A stretch of 64,000 nucleotides of DNA from G963667075 sp963667075 (GTDB taxonomy: Bacteria > Pseudomonadota > Alphaproteobacteria > Micavibrionales > Micavibrionaceae): NCBI GenBank assembly GCA_963667075.1, contig OY762938.1, positions 1,860,001-1,924,000 of the forward strand, written 5' to 3'. The notes under the pieces are model-generated. The model was not told the origin of the DNA and did no database searches. It saw nothing but the letters and a program-made list of their open reading frames with translations. Positions 47,801 through 56,793 of the stretch are shown one piece after another; position 1 is the stretch's first letter; every line of letters starts with the position of its first letter. The position numbers were made by a program, and so were the translations under genes.

Positions 47801-48714
47801 TTCTTTGGCGGGCTGTTTCGGTCTTTAAGGAACTGTCTGTGGGCCAGATTTTCGGCGGCGATGAGCAGGGCGGTTAGGTCGGGTTTTTCCGGCCGGTAGA
47901 AAACCTGCCGCGTTTCATCGAATAATTTAATCTCGGGGATAAGTTTCATCAATCTGCGGTGGGCGGATTTAGCCTCTAGGTTCTCAAGAGAGTCATTGGG
48001 CACAGTGCAAAGCCTGACTTTTTCATTGACCATGCCGATCATGAAACAGAGCTGAATACCTTCCAGAAAAGCGGCTACAATGTTAAGGCATTTTGGCACG
48101 CTGATGGGTCTGTTGGTCTGCTCTTCGGCGGTGAAGTTGAAGGTCGTTGTTTTTTCTGCGCTGCGCATGATGACACCGCAGCGTGCTATATTATGCTCTG
48201 TTCTGATAATCGCGGCGATATTTGAATCATATTTTATGACCACATTCTTACCGAGCTGCAAAAAGGCAGCTTCTGCAAGGCGCAGGGCGTTATCGTACTG
48301 TTTTGTGTTTTTGTTGTCGCAGCGTTCGATAATATCAAGGAAGTTGTGACGTTTGCCGGATTCGTAGATGATTTTTCCCTTGTGATAAACAGCCACCCAG
48401 CGCGCTTCATTATTATAGCGGCGTTCATGGACATCAATCGTATTACGCCAGGCGTTTTCCCATTCAACGGTTCTCGTCCGGTTGAGTAAAGGGCCTCTGG
48501 CCTGGTACTCTTCAATGATAGCAGCGGCCATGCGAAGGCAGCTATGCATATTTTGTGCCCGGACGATAAGTTTTTCAACAATATGCCCTCTCGCATCTCT
48601 GAGCGGCAGTACAATCCTGTTACTTAACGCAATAACAGGTGGTCCGACAATCTGCCCTTTCTTCTTCCCAAAAATTTCAAATTTTTCTCTTAAAAGAGTG
48701 GCGTTAAAATCCAC
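47797..48714 (-). CDS. Hypothetical protein, 305 aa
   Basis: I do not recognise it. It is soluble, basic and without signal peptide. Tracts such as LRDARGHIVEKLIVRAQNMH and NNEARWVAVYHKGKIIYESG look like beta hairpins; the middle has TEHNIARCGVIMRSAEKTTT. No catalytic motif is seen. It shares the CTAG tetranucleotide with the acnA stop. Lies upstream of an Abi-type gene on the same strand but 87 bases apart. Confidence 0.6.
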   Translation of the reverse strand: MDFNATLLREKFEIFGKKKGQIVGPPVIALSNRIVLPLRDARGHIVEKLIVRAQNMHSCLRMAAAIIEEYQARGPLLNRTRTVEWENAWRNTIDVHERRYNNEARWVAVYHKGKIIYESGKRHNFLDIIERCDNKNTKQYDNALRLAEAAFLQLGKNVVIKYDSNIAAIIRTEHNIARCGVIMRSAEKTTTFNFTAEEQTNRPISVPKCLNIVAAFLEGIQLCFMIGMVNEKVRLCTVPNDSLENLEAKSAHRRLMKLIPEIKLFDETRQVFYRPEKPDLTALLIAAENLAHRQFLKDRNSPPKN

Positions 48715-48801
48715 AGGAAAGCCTCCGAATAAAGCACGGTTTTAGAGGGAAAGAGTCTATAGGATTTTTAAGGGGAAGGAAATGGGGGAGAAGCGATTAT
48801 T

Positions 48802-49434
48802 TTATAAAGGCTTATTGGTTGTGGTGAAGGGATGGTTATATTCTGTCCATTGTGCTGTATCAGGACAAATCCAGCCAATAGAGGTTATTATGTTCTCGTA
48901 GTCTTTTTCCAAATGCCTTTTAAATATGGGCTCGTGATGAGCTATGCGGTTTCTAAGTGTTCGTAAATGATCTAGATTTTTTATAATTTTGGCTCTTTTT
49001 ATGTGCGCATAAGGAAAAGCTTTATGTAGGCCAGGAACCCATAATGTTCTGTGATATTTACCATTAAGAAGTGATAACCAAAAACCGAAGGAAAGTGCTG
49101 CTACTGTGTGTGGTGGATCTACTTTAGTTTGCGTCTTTTTCAGGTTTTCTTGGGTGCGTTTTAATATTTTAGTTCCTCCTAAATCCAGTTCTATTTGGTT
49201 GTACCATGCTTCCGTTTTATAAAATTGGGAAAGTTCGTAGTGTAGAGCATTTCTAACAGCGATTTCCAAACATTGTAGAGATGGATATAAAGAAGAGCTT
49301 GTTTGTACATTTTTTAGATATAGTTCAAGTGCTTTTTCTTTGTCGTTGTTTGTTTCTTTGAAATATGTGCTAAGGCGGTCAGAGGAAAGTGTTCTTTCTA
49401 AATTATTAATGGTTTCTCTGGTGTAGATGAACAT
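48802..49434 (-). CDS. Abi-family HEPN protein (abortive-infection type)
   Basis: A 210-residue protein resembling the AbiD/AbiF (Abi_2) group. Signs: a helical start with LSTYFKETNNDKEKALELYL, then SLQCLEIAVRNALHYELSQF, PPHTVAALSFGFWLSLLNG and the HEPN motif LRNRIAHHEPIFKR, in which R and H are six positions apart as in HEPN ribonucleases. Family members stop phage spread by cell arrest. It is more AT-rich than its neighbours. A possible promoter TTGAGA/TTAACA lies just upstream on the minus strand. Confidence 0.85.
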   Translation of the reverse strand: MFIYTRETINNLERTLSSDRLSTYFKETNNDKEKALELYLKNVQTSSSLYPSLQCLEIAVRNALHYELSQFYKTEAWYNQIELDLGGTKILKRTQENLKKTQTKVDPPHTVAALSFGFWLSLLNGKYHRTLWVPGLHKAFPYAHIKRAKIIKNLDHLRTLRNRIAHHEPIFKRHLEKDYENIITSIGWICPDTAQWTEYNHPFTTTNKPL

Positions 49435-49645
49435 TTGTGTAGCTATTAATTTGTTAAACGTTTTTGTTGGTTATTCTCAAACTTGGTGATATAATTAACC
49501 TGTAAGACCCCGGGCGTCCCTGCTTTTAGCATACCACCGGGGTTAAGCTTTTTATAGGATGTTTTTTTATTTTAGTTTAGCGCGAAGGTTGTGTTTTTGC
49601 TGGAGCTCCGATCACGTCGGGGATGACGGGTTGTTAAGCACTGCG
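49435..49645. other. Gap between the Abi gene and lepA
   Basis: A GC-rich hairpin ACCCCGGGCG ... CCACCGGGGT at about 49507-49546 and an R2-like block CCGATCACGTCGGGGATGAC at 49608-49627, followed by T-rich sequence. The hairpin might be a terminator for readthrough. No gene seen. Confidence 0.4.
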
Positions 49646-51457
49646 TTACTTCTCATCGCCCATTTTAAGGGCTGCGATAAAGGCGGTTTGCGGGATTTCT
49701 ACGTTGCCGTAGGCGCGCATTTTGGCTTTACCTTTTTTCTGCTTTTCGAGGAGCTTTTTCTTACGGGTGATGTCGCCGCCATAGCATTTGGCGGTGACGT
49801 CTTTACGCATCGCTGAAATGGTTTCACGGGCGATAATTTTGGCACCGATGGCGGCTTGTACTGCGATTTTGAACATCTGGCGCGGGATCAGGTCTTTTAA
49901 ACGTTCGCAGAGCTGGCGGCCCCTGTATTCAGCTTGCGATCTGTGCACGATCATGGACAGCGCATCGACGCTTTCGCCGTTCACCAGAATTGTCATTTTG
50001 ACGAGATCTTCATCTGCATAGCCATCCAGTTCGTAGTCAAAGCTGGCATAACCGCGGGAAATACTCTTCAGGCGGTCGTAAAAATCAAATACGACTTCGT
50101 TTAACGGCAGGCGATACACGAGCATGGCCCGATTACCGGCATAGGTCAGGTCAATTTGCGTGCCGCGGCGTTCCTGACAGAGCTGGAGCAGACCGCCCAG
50201 ATATTCGTCAGGGGTTAGAATGGTGGCTTTGATCCAGGGCTCTTCAATATGTTTGATTTTGACGACGTCCGGCATGTCAACTGGGTTATAAAGATCTATT
50301 TTTTCACCGTTGGTCATGTAGACATGATAAACCACAGACGGGGCGGTGGGGATCAGGTCCAGATCAAATTCACGCTCCAGCCGTTCCTGAATAATCTCCA
50401 TATGCAGTAAGCCCAAAAAGCCACAGCGGAAGCCCATGCCAAGGGCTTGCGAGTTCTCCGGCTCGTAATGAAGGGATGAATCGTTCAGCGCGAGTTTACC
50501 AAGGGAATCGCGGAGTTTTTCATACTCTGAACTATCAATGGGAAAGAGGGAACAAAACACCATCGGGATGGATGGTTTAAAGCCTGATAACGTTTCTGTG
50601 CAGCGTGTTTTTTCATCTGTAATGGTATCGCCGACTTTGGTGTCCTGAATGGATTTAATGCCAGCCGTGATAAAACCCATTTCGCCGGGGCCCAGTTCAT
50701 CCAGCAAGACGTGTTTCGGGGTGAACATGCCAACCCGGTCAATATCGCGTGTCGCGCCAGTGTTCACAAAGCGGACTTTTTGGCCTTTTCTTAAATAGCC
50801 ATCCATAACGCGCACAAGGATCACAACACCGAGATAAGGATCATACCAGCTATCGACCAGAAGTGCTTTGGTTGGTGCGTTTGGATCGCCGGCATGCGGT
50901 GGCGGCAGTTCTTTCACAATGGCTTCTAAAAGGTCTTCAATCCCTTGGCCGGTTTTGGCAGAGCAGGGGATCGCACCGCTGGCATCAAGGCCGATGACAT
51001 CTTCAATCTCTTCCCGCGCGTGTTCTACATCGGCGGCGGGCAGGTCAATCTTGTTAATGACAGGGACAATGTCGTGGTTGTTCTCAATCGCTTGATAGAC
51101 GTTTGCAAGGGTTTGAGCCTCAACGCCTTGTGTCGAATCCACAACCAGCAGGGAACCTTCGCAAGAAGCCAGAGAGCGGCTCACCTCATAGGAAAAATCC
51201 ACATGGCCGGGGGTGTCCATCAAATTGAGCTGATACTCAATCCCGTCTTTGGCTTTGTAGGCCAGACGCACCGTTTGCGCTTTGATCGTAATGCCGCGTT
51301 CGCGCTCAATATCCATGGAATCAAGGACTTGCTGTTTCATTTCACGCTCTTCCAGCCCGCCGCATGTCTGGATCAGACGATCGGCAAGAGTCGATTTCCC
51401 ATGGTCAATATGGGCGATAATGGCAAAATTGCGAATATGTTCAAGCGGCTTTGTCAT
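49646..51457 (-). CDS. lepA: Elongation factor 4 (LepA)
   Basis: A ribosome-associated translational GTPase. GTPase motifs: G1 in IIAHIDHGKSTLADRL, G3 in MDTPGHVDF, G4 in INKIDLPAAD. The LepA C-terminal domain shows RRGTQIDLTYAGNRAMLVY and YGGDITRKKKLLEKQKKGKA. Size 603 aa is usual. The frame extends to 51601, but that part is an R2 repeat plus a terminator, so I start at the ATG at 51457 (MTKPLEHIRNF). Confidence 0.95.
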   Translation of the reverse strand: MTKPLEHIRNFAIIAHIDHGKSTLADRLIQTCGGLEEREMKQQVLDSMDIERERGITIKAQTVRLAYKAKDGIEYQLNLMDTPGHVDFSYEVSRSLASCEGSLLVVDSTQGVEAQTLANVYQAIENNHDIVPVINKIDLPAADVEHAREEIEDVIGLDASGAIPCSAKTGQGIEDLLEAIVKELPPPHAGDPNAPTKALLVDSWYDPYLGVVILVRVMDGYLRKGQKVRFVNTGATRDIDRVGMFTPKHVLLDELGPGEMGFITAGIKSIQDTKVGDTITDEKTRCTETLSGFKPSIPMVFCSLFPIDSSEYEKLRDSLGKLALNDSSLHYEPENSQALGMGFRCGFLGLLHMEIIQERLEREFDLDLIPTAPSVVYHVYMTNGEKIDLYNPVDMPDVVKIKHIEEPWIKATILTPDEYLGGLLQLCQERRGTQIDLTYAGNRAMLVYRLPLNEVVFDFYDRLKSISRGYASFDYELDGYADEDLVKMTILVNGESVDALSMIVHRSQAEYRGRQLCERLKDLIPRQMFKIAVQAAIGAKIIARETISAMRKDVTAKCYGGDITRKKKLLEKQKKGKAKMRAYGNVEIPQTAFIAALKMGDEK

Positions 51458-51477
51458 GTGTTCTTTGTTATATGTTC

Positions 51478-51506
51478 TGGATACCCGATCAAGTCGGGTA
51501 TGACAG
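51478..51506. repeat. Single R2 hairpin block upstream of lepA
   Basis: CTGGATACCCGATCAAGTCG with GGTATGACA; same block as at 31657 in reverse. Confidence 0.85.
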
Positions 51507-51577
51507 TGTTGTATTGCAAACGAACCAGACCATACGAGGAAGCACGCTAAAAAGCAATTGAAGAATAGGATAAGACA

Positions 51578-51612
51578 TAAAAAAGCCGTCTGAGATCTCA
51601 AGGCGGCTTTTA
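51578..51612 (-). terminator. Rho-independent terminator of the 51619-54049 unit
   Basis: On the minus strand AAAAGCCG pairs with CGGCTTTT around a CTTGAGATCTCAGA-type loop, and is followed by T-rich sequence. Just 7 bases after the stop of the gene at 51619-52254. Confidence 0.8.
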
Positions 51613-51618
51613 TTAATT

Positions 51619-52254
51619 TTATTTAAACTCTCTTGTTGGGCCTTTTACCGGTGGGGGCACATCATTTGAGACAGGTTGGCGTCTGCCCGGGATGGGTGCG
51701 GCATCGAGCGCTTTTGTCCTCTCAGGATCATGAGCCAGCCGCAGGTTAATGGTTACAGGCGGGTACTCTTTATCTGTATCAAAAATTGTCGGTACGAATC
51801 TTTGGTTTGAATGACCAGACAGGCCTGTGCCACCGGCATCGTAGCCGCGAGAGCAAAGGTCTATTCGAGGAAGAAGAGACTTCATTTTAGGCATTTCAAA
51901 TTTTTTCTCACGTGTGAATGAAGCCGAAATGACGCCAAGATTTTGTTCGGTTACGTCATCAAGAAGGGCTTGCTTAGCTTCTTCAGAGCCTTGTGCAAAG
52001 AAGGTAATTCTTTTGTTTGTGCCGGGAATAGTTTCCAGATCGCCAATTCTTTCTTTACCAATAACCAGCCCTGTTTCAACGGGTGTACCGTCAATGTTAA
52101 GGTGGATACAGGCCCGCGTGTCTAAATGGTTTGTAAACCTGATTTTATAGTGTTCACCATGTCGTAGCCCGACATAGCCTTCAGATGTTTCTGTCACAGG
52201 TTGATCATCTTCACCGATGATTTGAATTTCAAATGGCTGTCCTTCTATTTTCAT
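51619..52254 (-). CDS. Hypothetical protein, 211 aa, paired with the AAA+ gene
   Basis: No signal peptide or membrane segment. The first 100 residues look like a beta sandwich: EGYVGLRHGEHYKIRFTNHL, ACIHLNIDGTPVETGLVIGK, then IPGTNKRITFFAQG. The pattern of an IDG turn in a strand-rich domain resembles a poorly characterised domain I have seen in marine bacterial and protist proteins, but I cannot name it. The tail is proline-rich (DVPPPVKGPTREFK), and GYDAGGTGLSGHSNQRF is a glycine-rich stretch. It is 34 bases downstream of the AAA+ gene and shares its terminator, so the two likely act together. Confidence 0.62.
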   Translation of the reverse strand: MKIEGQPFEIQIIGEDDQPVTETSEGYVGLRHGEHYKIRFTNHLDTRACIHLNIDGTPVETGLVIGKERIGDLETIPGTNKRITFFAQGSEEAKQALLDDVTEQNLGVISASFTREKKFEMPKMKSLLPRIDLCSRGYDAGGTGLSGHSNQRFVPTIFDTDKEYPPVTINLRLAHDPERTKALDAAPIPGRRQPVSNDVPPPVKGPTREFK

Positions 52255-52288
52255 TTTTGTCTCCGTTGGTTGTTGTTATTTAAGTGAT

Positions 52289-54049
52289 TTAGCCCATCCA
52301 TGGGCCCTGAATTATTTTTTGTTCAGGTTTTGTGGTGGCTATTTTTGGCTTTTTTTCTATGGATTTAAAAGGATTTTGGGGGACCTCTATTCCTCTTGTC
52401 TCCAAAGCTTTTTCTACATCAGCGATTGTAATTGTGGATAACGCTTCCTTGTTGAATTGAGTGAAACAGCCGCCACTTTCTTTTCCAAGCCTGTAGGCCA
52501 TTTGGTTCGGGATTTCCTGAATAAGTGAAACGACAACACGGGCATTACCAAAATTCTGGCCGCCTTGTTTCCTTTTTTCTGTCTCTATGCCCCTTAAGGT
52601 ATAGTCCATAACATTCTGGTCCATTGTGTATTGTTGGAGCGTCAGATTGTTTGTCAGTATCTCACCGAGTTCAGGCATGGTAAAGTCACGCATGTTCTCG
52701 AAGACTTTGATGCGGGAGGACAGGCCTTCATTGGCACTTAAGAAGCGTTCCATAGGTTCTTTATAGCCGGCAACAAAAAGCGTGAAGGCGTCTTTTCTGT
52801 TTCCCATGGCAGAGACCAGCGTATCAACAGCCCTGTAGCCGTAATCATGGCGATTTCCTTGTCCATCAACAAGGGCATAGGCCTCATCAATAAAAATGAT
52901 ATCGCTGCCATCAATAATATTTTTTACTTTTCCTTCGGTGTTCCCATGGTATTTAGAGATAATACTATCACGGCTTAGTTCTGTGTACCGTGGGCCGGTT
53001 AGTCCTAAAGAATGGAGTAATCTGGCTTTTAGCCGTGAACAGGTGGTTTTTCCGGTGCCTGGATTGCCTAAAAAGGCCGTATGATAATTTTGCACATCTG
53101 TTTTTAAACCGCTTGCAAGACGCGCTTTGTTAAACTGTACGCTGAGTATCAGAGCGTGCATGTTTGATTTAAAGGATTCAATGCCTGTATATTGGCCAAG
53201 CTCCTTCATGATATCTTCGGGATTTTCTGGTTTAAGCGTGATTGTATGTTCATTTTCTTCCTGTTGTTGGCCTCCAAAACCAAAAAGACTGGGGAGGAAC
53301 TGCGCTTTTTTTTCTTTTTTTAATGCCTCGTCATCTATAGGGAAGGCCGCATTGATCGTGTCGTTGTCAGGGCCTTTGAACGGGGTACGCCAAAAGGATA
53401 AGGCTTCACGATTGTTTGCAAAAACCGGTTCTTCTTCTATAGTGGTATCATCGAGTGCTATAGAGACATAGCCGTGAATTTCTTTTAATGTTTTAAGCTT
53501 TTCTAAAAAAAGTTCTTTACATTGTTCTGTTTCGCTAGGGCTGGCGTCTTTATCGGGTGTCATATCCTCTAGAATGCCGTCAAGATCAAAGGAATATGGG
53601 GCTTTTGGGTCTTGTTCCAGAGACTGTCTAATGCCGATTGAAACAATGGAGGAGAGTAGTATTCTGTCTGGATCCTCTAACAGCGTGTCAATAACTTTTT
53701 GTTTCTTATCTTTTATGGGGGCTAACAGGGAAAGGCCATGGTCTACTAACAGATTAATAATCTTAATTTTTGAACTTTTAGGCGTATCAGAGGATGGTGT
53801 CATAGCGTTGGATTCTGCGTCCATAGCTTGAACGAGGCTGAACGTAATTTGTCTATTTCTTTTTATTCTAGCGGAACCGCTGGCACTCTGGCTGTTTATA
53901 ATATGGTGCAATGGGTGCTTTTGATCGACATAGGTATCTGGTGCTATACCAGCATTGAGTGCCTGTTGTATTTTTTCGATGTCGAGTGTTTGAAGCCCTT
54001 CTTTCCAGATTTGTAGTGCTTCTATTTTGTTTTGGTAGGTGTTCGCCAT
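52289..54049 (-). CDS. CbbX/SpoVK-like AAA+ ATPase with N-terminal helical region
   Basis: A 586-residue AAA+ protein. Residues about 1-120 are helical, with an ankyrin-like turn (ALNAGIAPDTYVDQKHPLHH). Residues about 120-280 are acidic and likely flexible. The ATPase domain (about 290-560) has Walker A FLGNPGTGKTTCSRLKA, an SKYHGNTEGKVKN sensor-like loop, Walker B DIIFIDEAYALVD and the arginine-finger region GLSSRIKVFEN, all typical of the CbbX/EccA branch whose members remodel protein complexes. The partner gene follows downstream. Its client may be the partner or another local complex; nothing closer can be said. Confidence 0.82.
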   Translation of the reverse strand: MANTYQNKIEALQIWKEGLQTLDIEKIQQALNAGIAPDTYVDQKHPLHHIINSQSASGSARIKRNRQITFSLVQAMDAESNAMTPSSDTPKSSKIKIINLLVDHGLSLLAPIKDKKQKVIDTLLEDPDRILLSSIVSIGIRQSLEQDPKAPYSFDLDGILEDMTPDKDASPSETEQCKELFLEKLKTLKEIHGYVSIALDDTTIEEEPVFANNREALSFWRTPFKGPDNDTINAAFPIDDEALKKEKKAQFLPSLFGFGGQQQEENEHTITLKPENPEDIMKELGQYTGIESFKSNMHALILSVQFNKARLASGLKTDVQNYHTAFLGNPGTGKTTCSRLKARLLHSLGLTGPRYTELSRDSIISKYHGNTEGKVKNIIDGSDIIFIDEAYALVDGQGNRHDYGYRAVDTLVSAMGNRKDAFTLFVAGYKEPMERFLSANEGLSSRIKVFENMRDFTMPELGEILTNNLTLQQYTMDQNVMDYTLRGIETEKRKQGGQNFGNARVVVSLIQEIPNQMAYRLGKESGGCFTQFNKEALSTITIADVEKALETRGIEVPQNPFKSIEKKPKIATTKPEQKIIQGPWMG

Positions 54050-54091
54050 TGTTTTTATCCTGAACGTTATCGTTTCTTATTTTTTTACGTT

Positions 54092-54256
54092 CTATAGGAT
54101 CCTTTCGCAAAAGTCCCGATTATTGCTTTCCCCGTGAAAATGGGGATCTTTAACCCATTGTTTTTAAAAGATTCCCGCTGGAGTTTACCCCTGCAAAAGC
54201 AGGGGCGGGAAAAGCAAAAGGGCGTATTTTTTGACTTTTGCGAAAGCCTTCTATAG
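54092..54256. repeat. MITE-like element (family R5), complete copy 1
   Basis: 165 bases with inverted tips: CTATAGGATCCTTTCGCAAA and TTTGCGAAAGCCTTCTATAG (read from the right end as CTATAGAAGGCTTTCGCAAA). Inside are CCCCGTGAAAATGGGG and CCCCTGCAAAAGCAGGGG hairpins. A second complete copy lies at 62949-63112 and a left half at 34236-34340. No coding capacity, so movement would need a transposase elsewhere. Confidence 0.88.
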
Positions 54257-54312
54257 TCGTTGGAACAGGAGTATATAGAAGCATTATGAAAAGAATCAAG
54301 GGATTTGTTTTA

Positions 54313-54348
54313 AATAAAAAAAACCGCCCGAAAAATTAAAGGCGGTTT
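54313..54348 (-). terminator. Rho-independent terminator of rpsU
   Basis: On the minus strand AAACCGCC pairs with GGGCGGTTT around TTTAATTTTTC and is followed by TTTTTTTA. Lies 40 bases past the rpsU stop. Confidence 0.85.
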
Positions 54349-54387
54349 GTCTTATAAGGTATTAGATTTATGTCGTCTGAGGAGGGA

Positions 54388-54588
54388 TTAATACCCGCCG
54401 CGACGTTTGCGTTCCATCTTGCGCCAACGGCGGACGGACTCTGACTTCTCACGTGCTTTACGTTCTGAAGGTTTTTCGTAGTGGCGACGTAATTTCATTT
54501 CACGAAACACACCTTCACGCTGCATTTTCTTTTTCAGGATTTTAAGGGCCTGATCCACGTTATTGTCGCGTACACTTACTGTAACCAA
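54388..54588 (-). CDS. rpsU: 30S ribosomal protein S21
   Basis: The 66-residue basic S21 protein helps mRNA recognition at the 30S platform. It begins MVTVSVRDNNVDQALKILKK, followed by REGVFREMKLRRHYEKPSER and an arginine-rich tail, all characteristic. It stands alone with its own terminator. The window from 54589 to 54757 upstream shows a possible leader but no clear gene. Confidence 0.95.
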   Translation of the reverse strand: MVTVSVRDNNVDQALKILKKKMQREGVFREMKLRRHYEKPSERKAREKSESVRRWRKMERKRRGGY

Positions 54589-54757
54589 ATCTAATCACCT
54601 CGCTTTTCGCGGTTCTTAAGGGTTATCGGGATTGCGTTGGTATCATGTTTCCAAAGGGACTGTCAAGCTGTACATTCCTGATGCAACGCAAAAAAGCAGA
54701 ATAACGTACTATTGTATCACTTTATGGTAAATCCATCAAATGGTACAAGACGCTATA

Positions 54758-55426
54758 TTAGCAGGAACGTAGTTTGTCTCTAAAGTAACGGAAGCTCGGA
54801 GATTTATTGTTGTCAACATCCATTTTTAGAGCAATTTTTTTGGCCCAATTTGATTTTTCTCTTCCTATTTCTTGCCAACTTTTTTTACGAAGAGCCTCAG
54901 AGCCTCCTTTGAATATGGCATTGGCTAAGACTTCCCAGGTTCCGCAAATTGAGTCGTTAACATAGTCTTGAAGTATATTCGTTCTTGCTTTTGGGTAGGC
55001 TAGTTGTACGGCTCCAATATCACCCAAGAGCCATGCCTCTCCTTCTTCAATTGCAATACAAAATTTAGTATTAGGTTTTTGGGCGCATTGATTGTGAATA
55101 GATAATAATTCGTCACGAAATTTTTTGAAACATTTTCGATCTAAGTCACAGACAACGACTACTATGCGATTATAGTCAGCAGGATCATTTGAAAAAGTGC
55201 TGCCATATCCTCCTAATAGGCTTGGGAGTTGGTTTAATAGCTGTCTTTTACTGGCATCTGTTGCGCTGGTAAGGTTTTTAGGAATTCGTCCGATTCCTTT
55301 GTAAGGAATTATTTTGTGAGTGTAAGTATGTGTGCCAGTATCAGCAATGATTTTTGGGACAAGAATTTCCAGAGCTTCTTTGCCTGAAATATCTTCGATT
55401 AGTATTTCAAAATGAGTGTGTGGCAT
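54758..55426 (-). CDS. DUF4276-like putative TOPRIM protein, partner of the ATPase
   Basis: A 222-residue protein. It begins HFEILIEDISGKEALEILVP, with the glutamate of a TOPRIM-like first strand, and has a core VVVVCDLDRKCFKKFRDELL with a DxD, then FCIAIEEGEAWLLGD, a pattern I associate with the DUF4276 group. Such proteins occur beside AAA-type ATPases in two-gene systems of which several defend against phages (PARIS- or OLD-like logic). The gene starts 5 bases after the ATPase stop. Composition is AT-rich compared with neighbours, in line with transfer. Nuclease activity is inferred only. Confidence 0.68.
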   Translation of the reverse strand: MPHTHFEILIEDISGKEALEILVPKIIADTGTHTYTHKIIPYKGIGRIPKNLTSATDASKRQLLNQLPSLLGGYGSTFSNDPADYNRIVVVVCDLDRKCFKKFRDELLSIHNQCAQKPNTKFCIAIEEGEAWLLGDIGAVQLAYPKARTNILQDYVNDSICGTWEVLANAIFKGGSEALRKKSWQEIGREKSNWAKKIALKMDVDNNKSPSFRYFRDKLRSC

Positions 55427-55431
55427 GGGGA

Positions 55432-56721
55432 TTAAATCTCGTTCAGGTAATCACTGTACCAAAGGCTCCCAAGGGGGAGCCCTTCTGCTACCAGGTTGTT
55501 TACTAATTCATTTTCGCTAGCTCTTTGAATTGTTGAAAAACCATTGTCGCCTTTTTTTAATATCCAGACTTCTTCAGGATCAAGGGCGTCAACAAAATAT
55601 GGTTGGTGTGTTGTAACAAATATTTGCGATCCTCCTTTTTTGCCTGTAGCATGTTTCCGAAATTCTTGTGCGAGTGTTTCAAGAAGTTTGTGGAATAAAC
55701 CGTTTTCTGGTTCTTCAATACATATGAATGGTGGGGGATTAGGGTCTTCAAGCAACAACAGATATGCGAATACTTTTAACGTTCCATCAGACATTTGCTG
55801 AGCATAAAATGGGTCATTAAATCCCTGATCATTAAAACGAAGCAGCAATCGACCATCTTCTGTTTTTTCGGTTTCAATCTTTTGTATGCCTGGTATTTTA
55901 CGGCTTATCTGTTTTAGAATAGATTTAAATTGTTTAGGATACTCTCTTTCCATAAATTGAACAACATTACCTAGATTGTCCCCATGTATGTTGAGGTGTT
56001 TTTGAGGGCCTGCTAAAGGTAGGCTTCTTGCTGCGTCAGGTGTAAAGTAGCTTAAATACCAGCCCTCAATAAATTTACGAAAAGCAGATATTCTAGGGTG
56101 TTGTTTTAGAGAGCCAAGCGTTGCTATGCCAAGTTTTCTATTATCTTCTAGTTCCACATTTTCTGTTTCTTTCGATTCTTCTTCATTTTCATATAATTCT
56201 TTCAACAATCTATAAATATCAAGTTCTGCGGTGTCTTCTTCTTTTATCTGAGTTCCTTCTTTATCGCCTTTCCATACAATCCCTTTGCCATTCTCCAAAA
56301 TTAAAAAGGAAAAAGGCCATCCTTTGTCTTGTCCTTTACGTCTCTGCCGTAATCGTTCTTTTAAAACATAGGGACGTCCTGTTTTGTCTAGATCAATTGA
56401 AACTTCATATGTTATAGGGCGAGCATTGCCATTTTCTTTGTAGTATATTTCAAATTCTATAGGCTCGTGTATACCTTTAGTTCTTATCTTTTCGAATCCG
56501 CCTCTTCCTTTAGAATCGCAAGCTTCTTCTACGCCTAATCTTAGGCAATCGGCTAAAAAGCCAAAGGCGTCGAAAAGAGAACTTTTTCCTACGCCATTTT
56601 TACCTATAACGGCGGTTAATGGGGTAAGAGAAGGGACGTTTCTTTTGTTCCATAGTCTTCCGAAAGTAATGTCTCTTAGTGTCTTAAAGTTTTTTACTCT
56701 AAATCCTTCTATTTTTGCCAT
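55432..56721 (-). CDS. SMC/OLD-like AAA-21 ATPase of a two-gene candidate defence system
   Basis: A 429-residue ABC-type ATPase. It starts GFRVKNFKTLRDITFGRLWN and has Walker A AVIGKNGVGKSSLFDAFGF, a central helical/insert region (EENEEESKETENVE, acidic), the signature-like QMSDGTLKVFAYLLLL, Walker B FICIEEPENGLFHKLLETLA and the H-loop IFVTTHQPYFVDAL. This is the AAA-21/RecF-like layout of defence ATPases paired with TOPRIM nucleases. It ends with LGSLWYSDYLNEI, typical of the type. Promoter should be upstream of 56721; AT-rich sequence is there. Confidence 0.8.
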   Translation of the reverse strand: MAKIEGFRVKNFKTLRDITFGRLWNKRNVPSLTPLTAVIGKNGVGKSSLFDAFGFLADCLRLGVEEACDSKGRGGFEKIRTKGIHEPIEFEIYYKENGNARPITYEVSIDLDKTGRPYVLKERLRQRRKGQDKGWPFSFLILENGKGIVWKGDKEGTQIKEEDTAELDIYRLLKELYENEEESKETENVELEDNRKLGIATLGSLKQHPRISAFRKFIEGWYLSYFTPDAARSLPLAGPQKHLNIHGDNLGNVVQFMEREYPKQFKSILKQISRKIPGIQKIETEKTEDGRLLLRFNDQGFNDPFYAQQMSDGTLKVFAYLLLLEDPNPPPFICIEEPENGLFHKLLETLAQEFRKHATGKKGGSQIFVTTHQPYFVDALDPEEVWILKKGDNGFSTIQRASENELVNNLVAEGLPLGSLWYSDYLNEI

Positions 56722-56793
56722 AGCAAGATTTCTCCAATTTATATTTTATGTAATGTATGGTATCATACATGATCTTGGTTCCTTTAAAAATAT

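Noticed and set aside
49507..49546. tRNA or small structured RNA
   Set aside because: Only one GC hairpin; no cloverleaf or known RNA signature.
51458..51601. N-terminal extension of lepA
   Set aside because: It reads through a repeat and a terminator; LepA begins at 51457.
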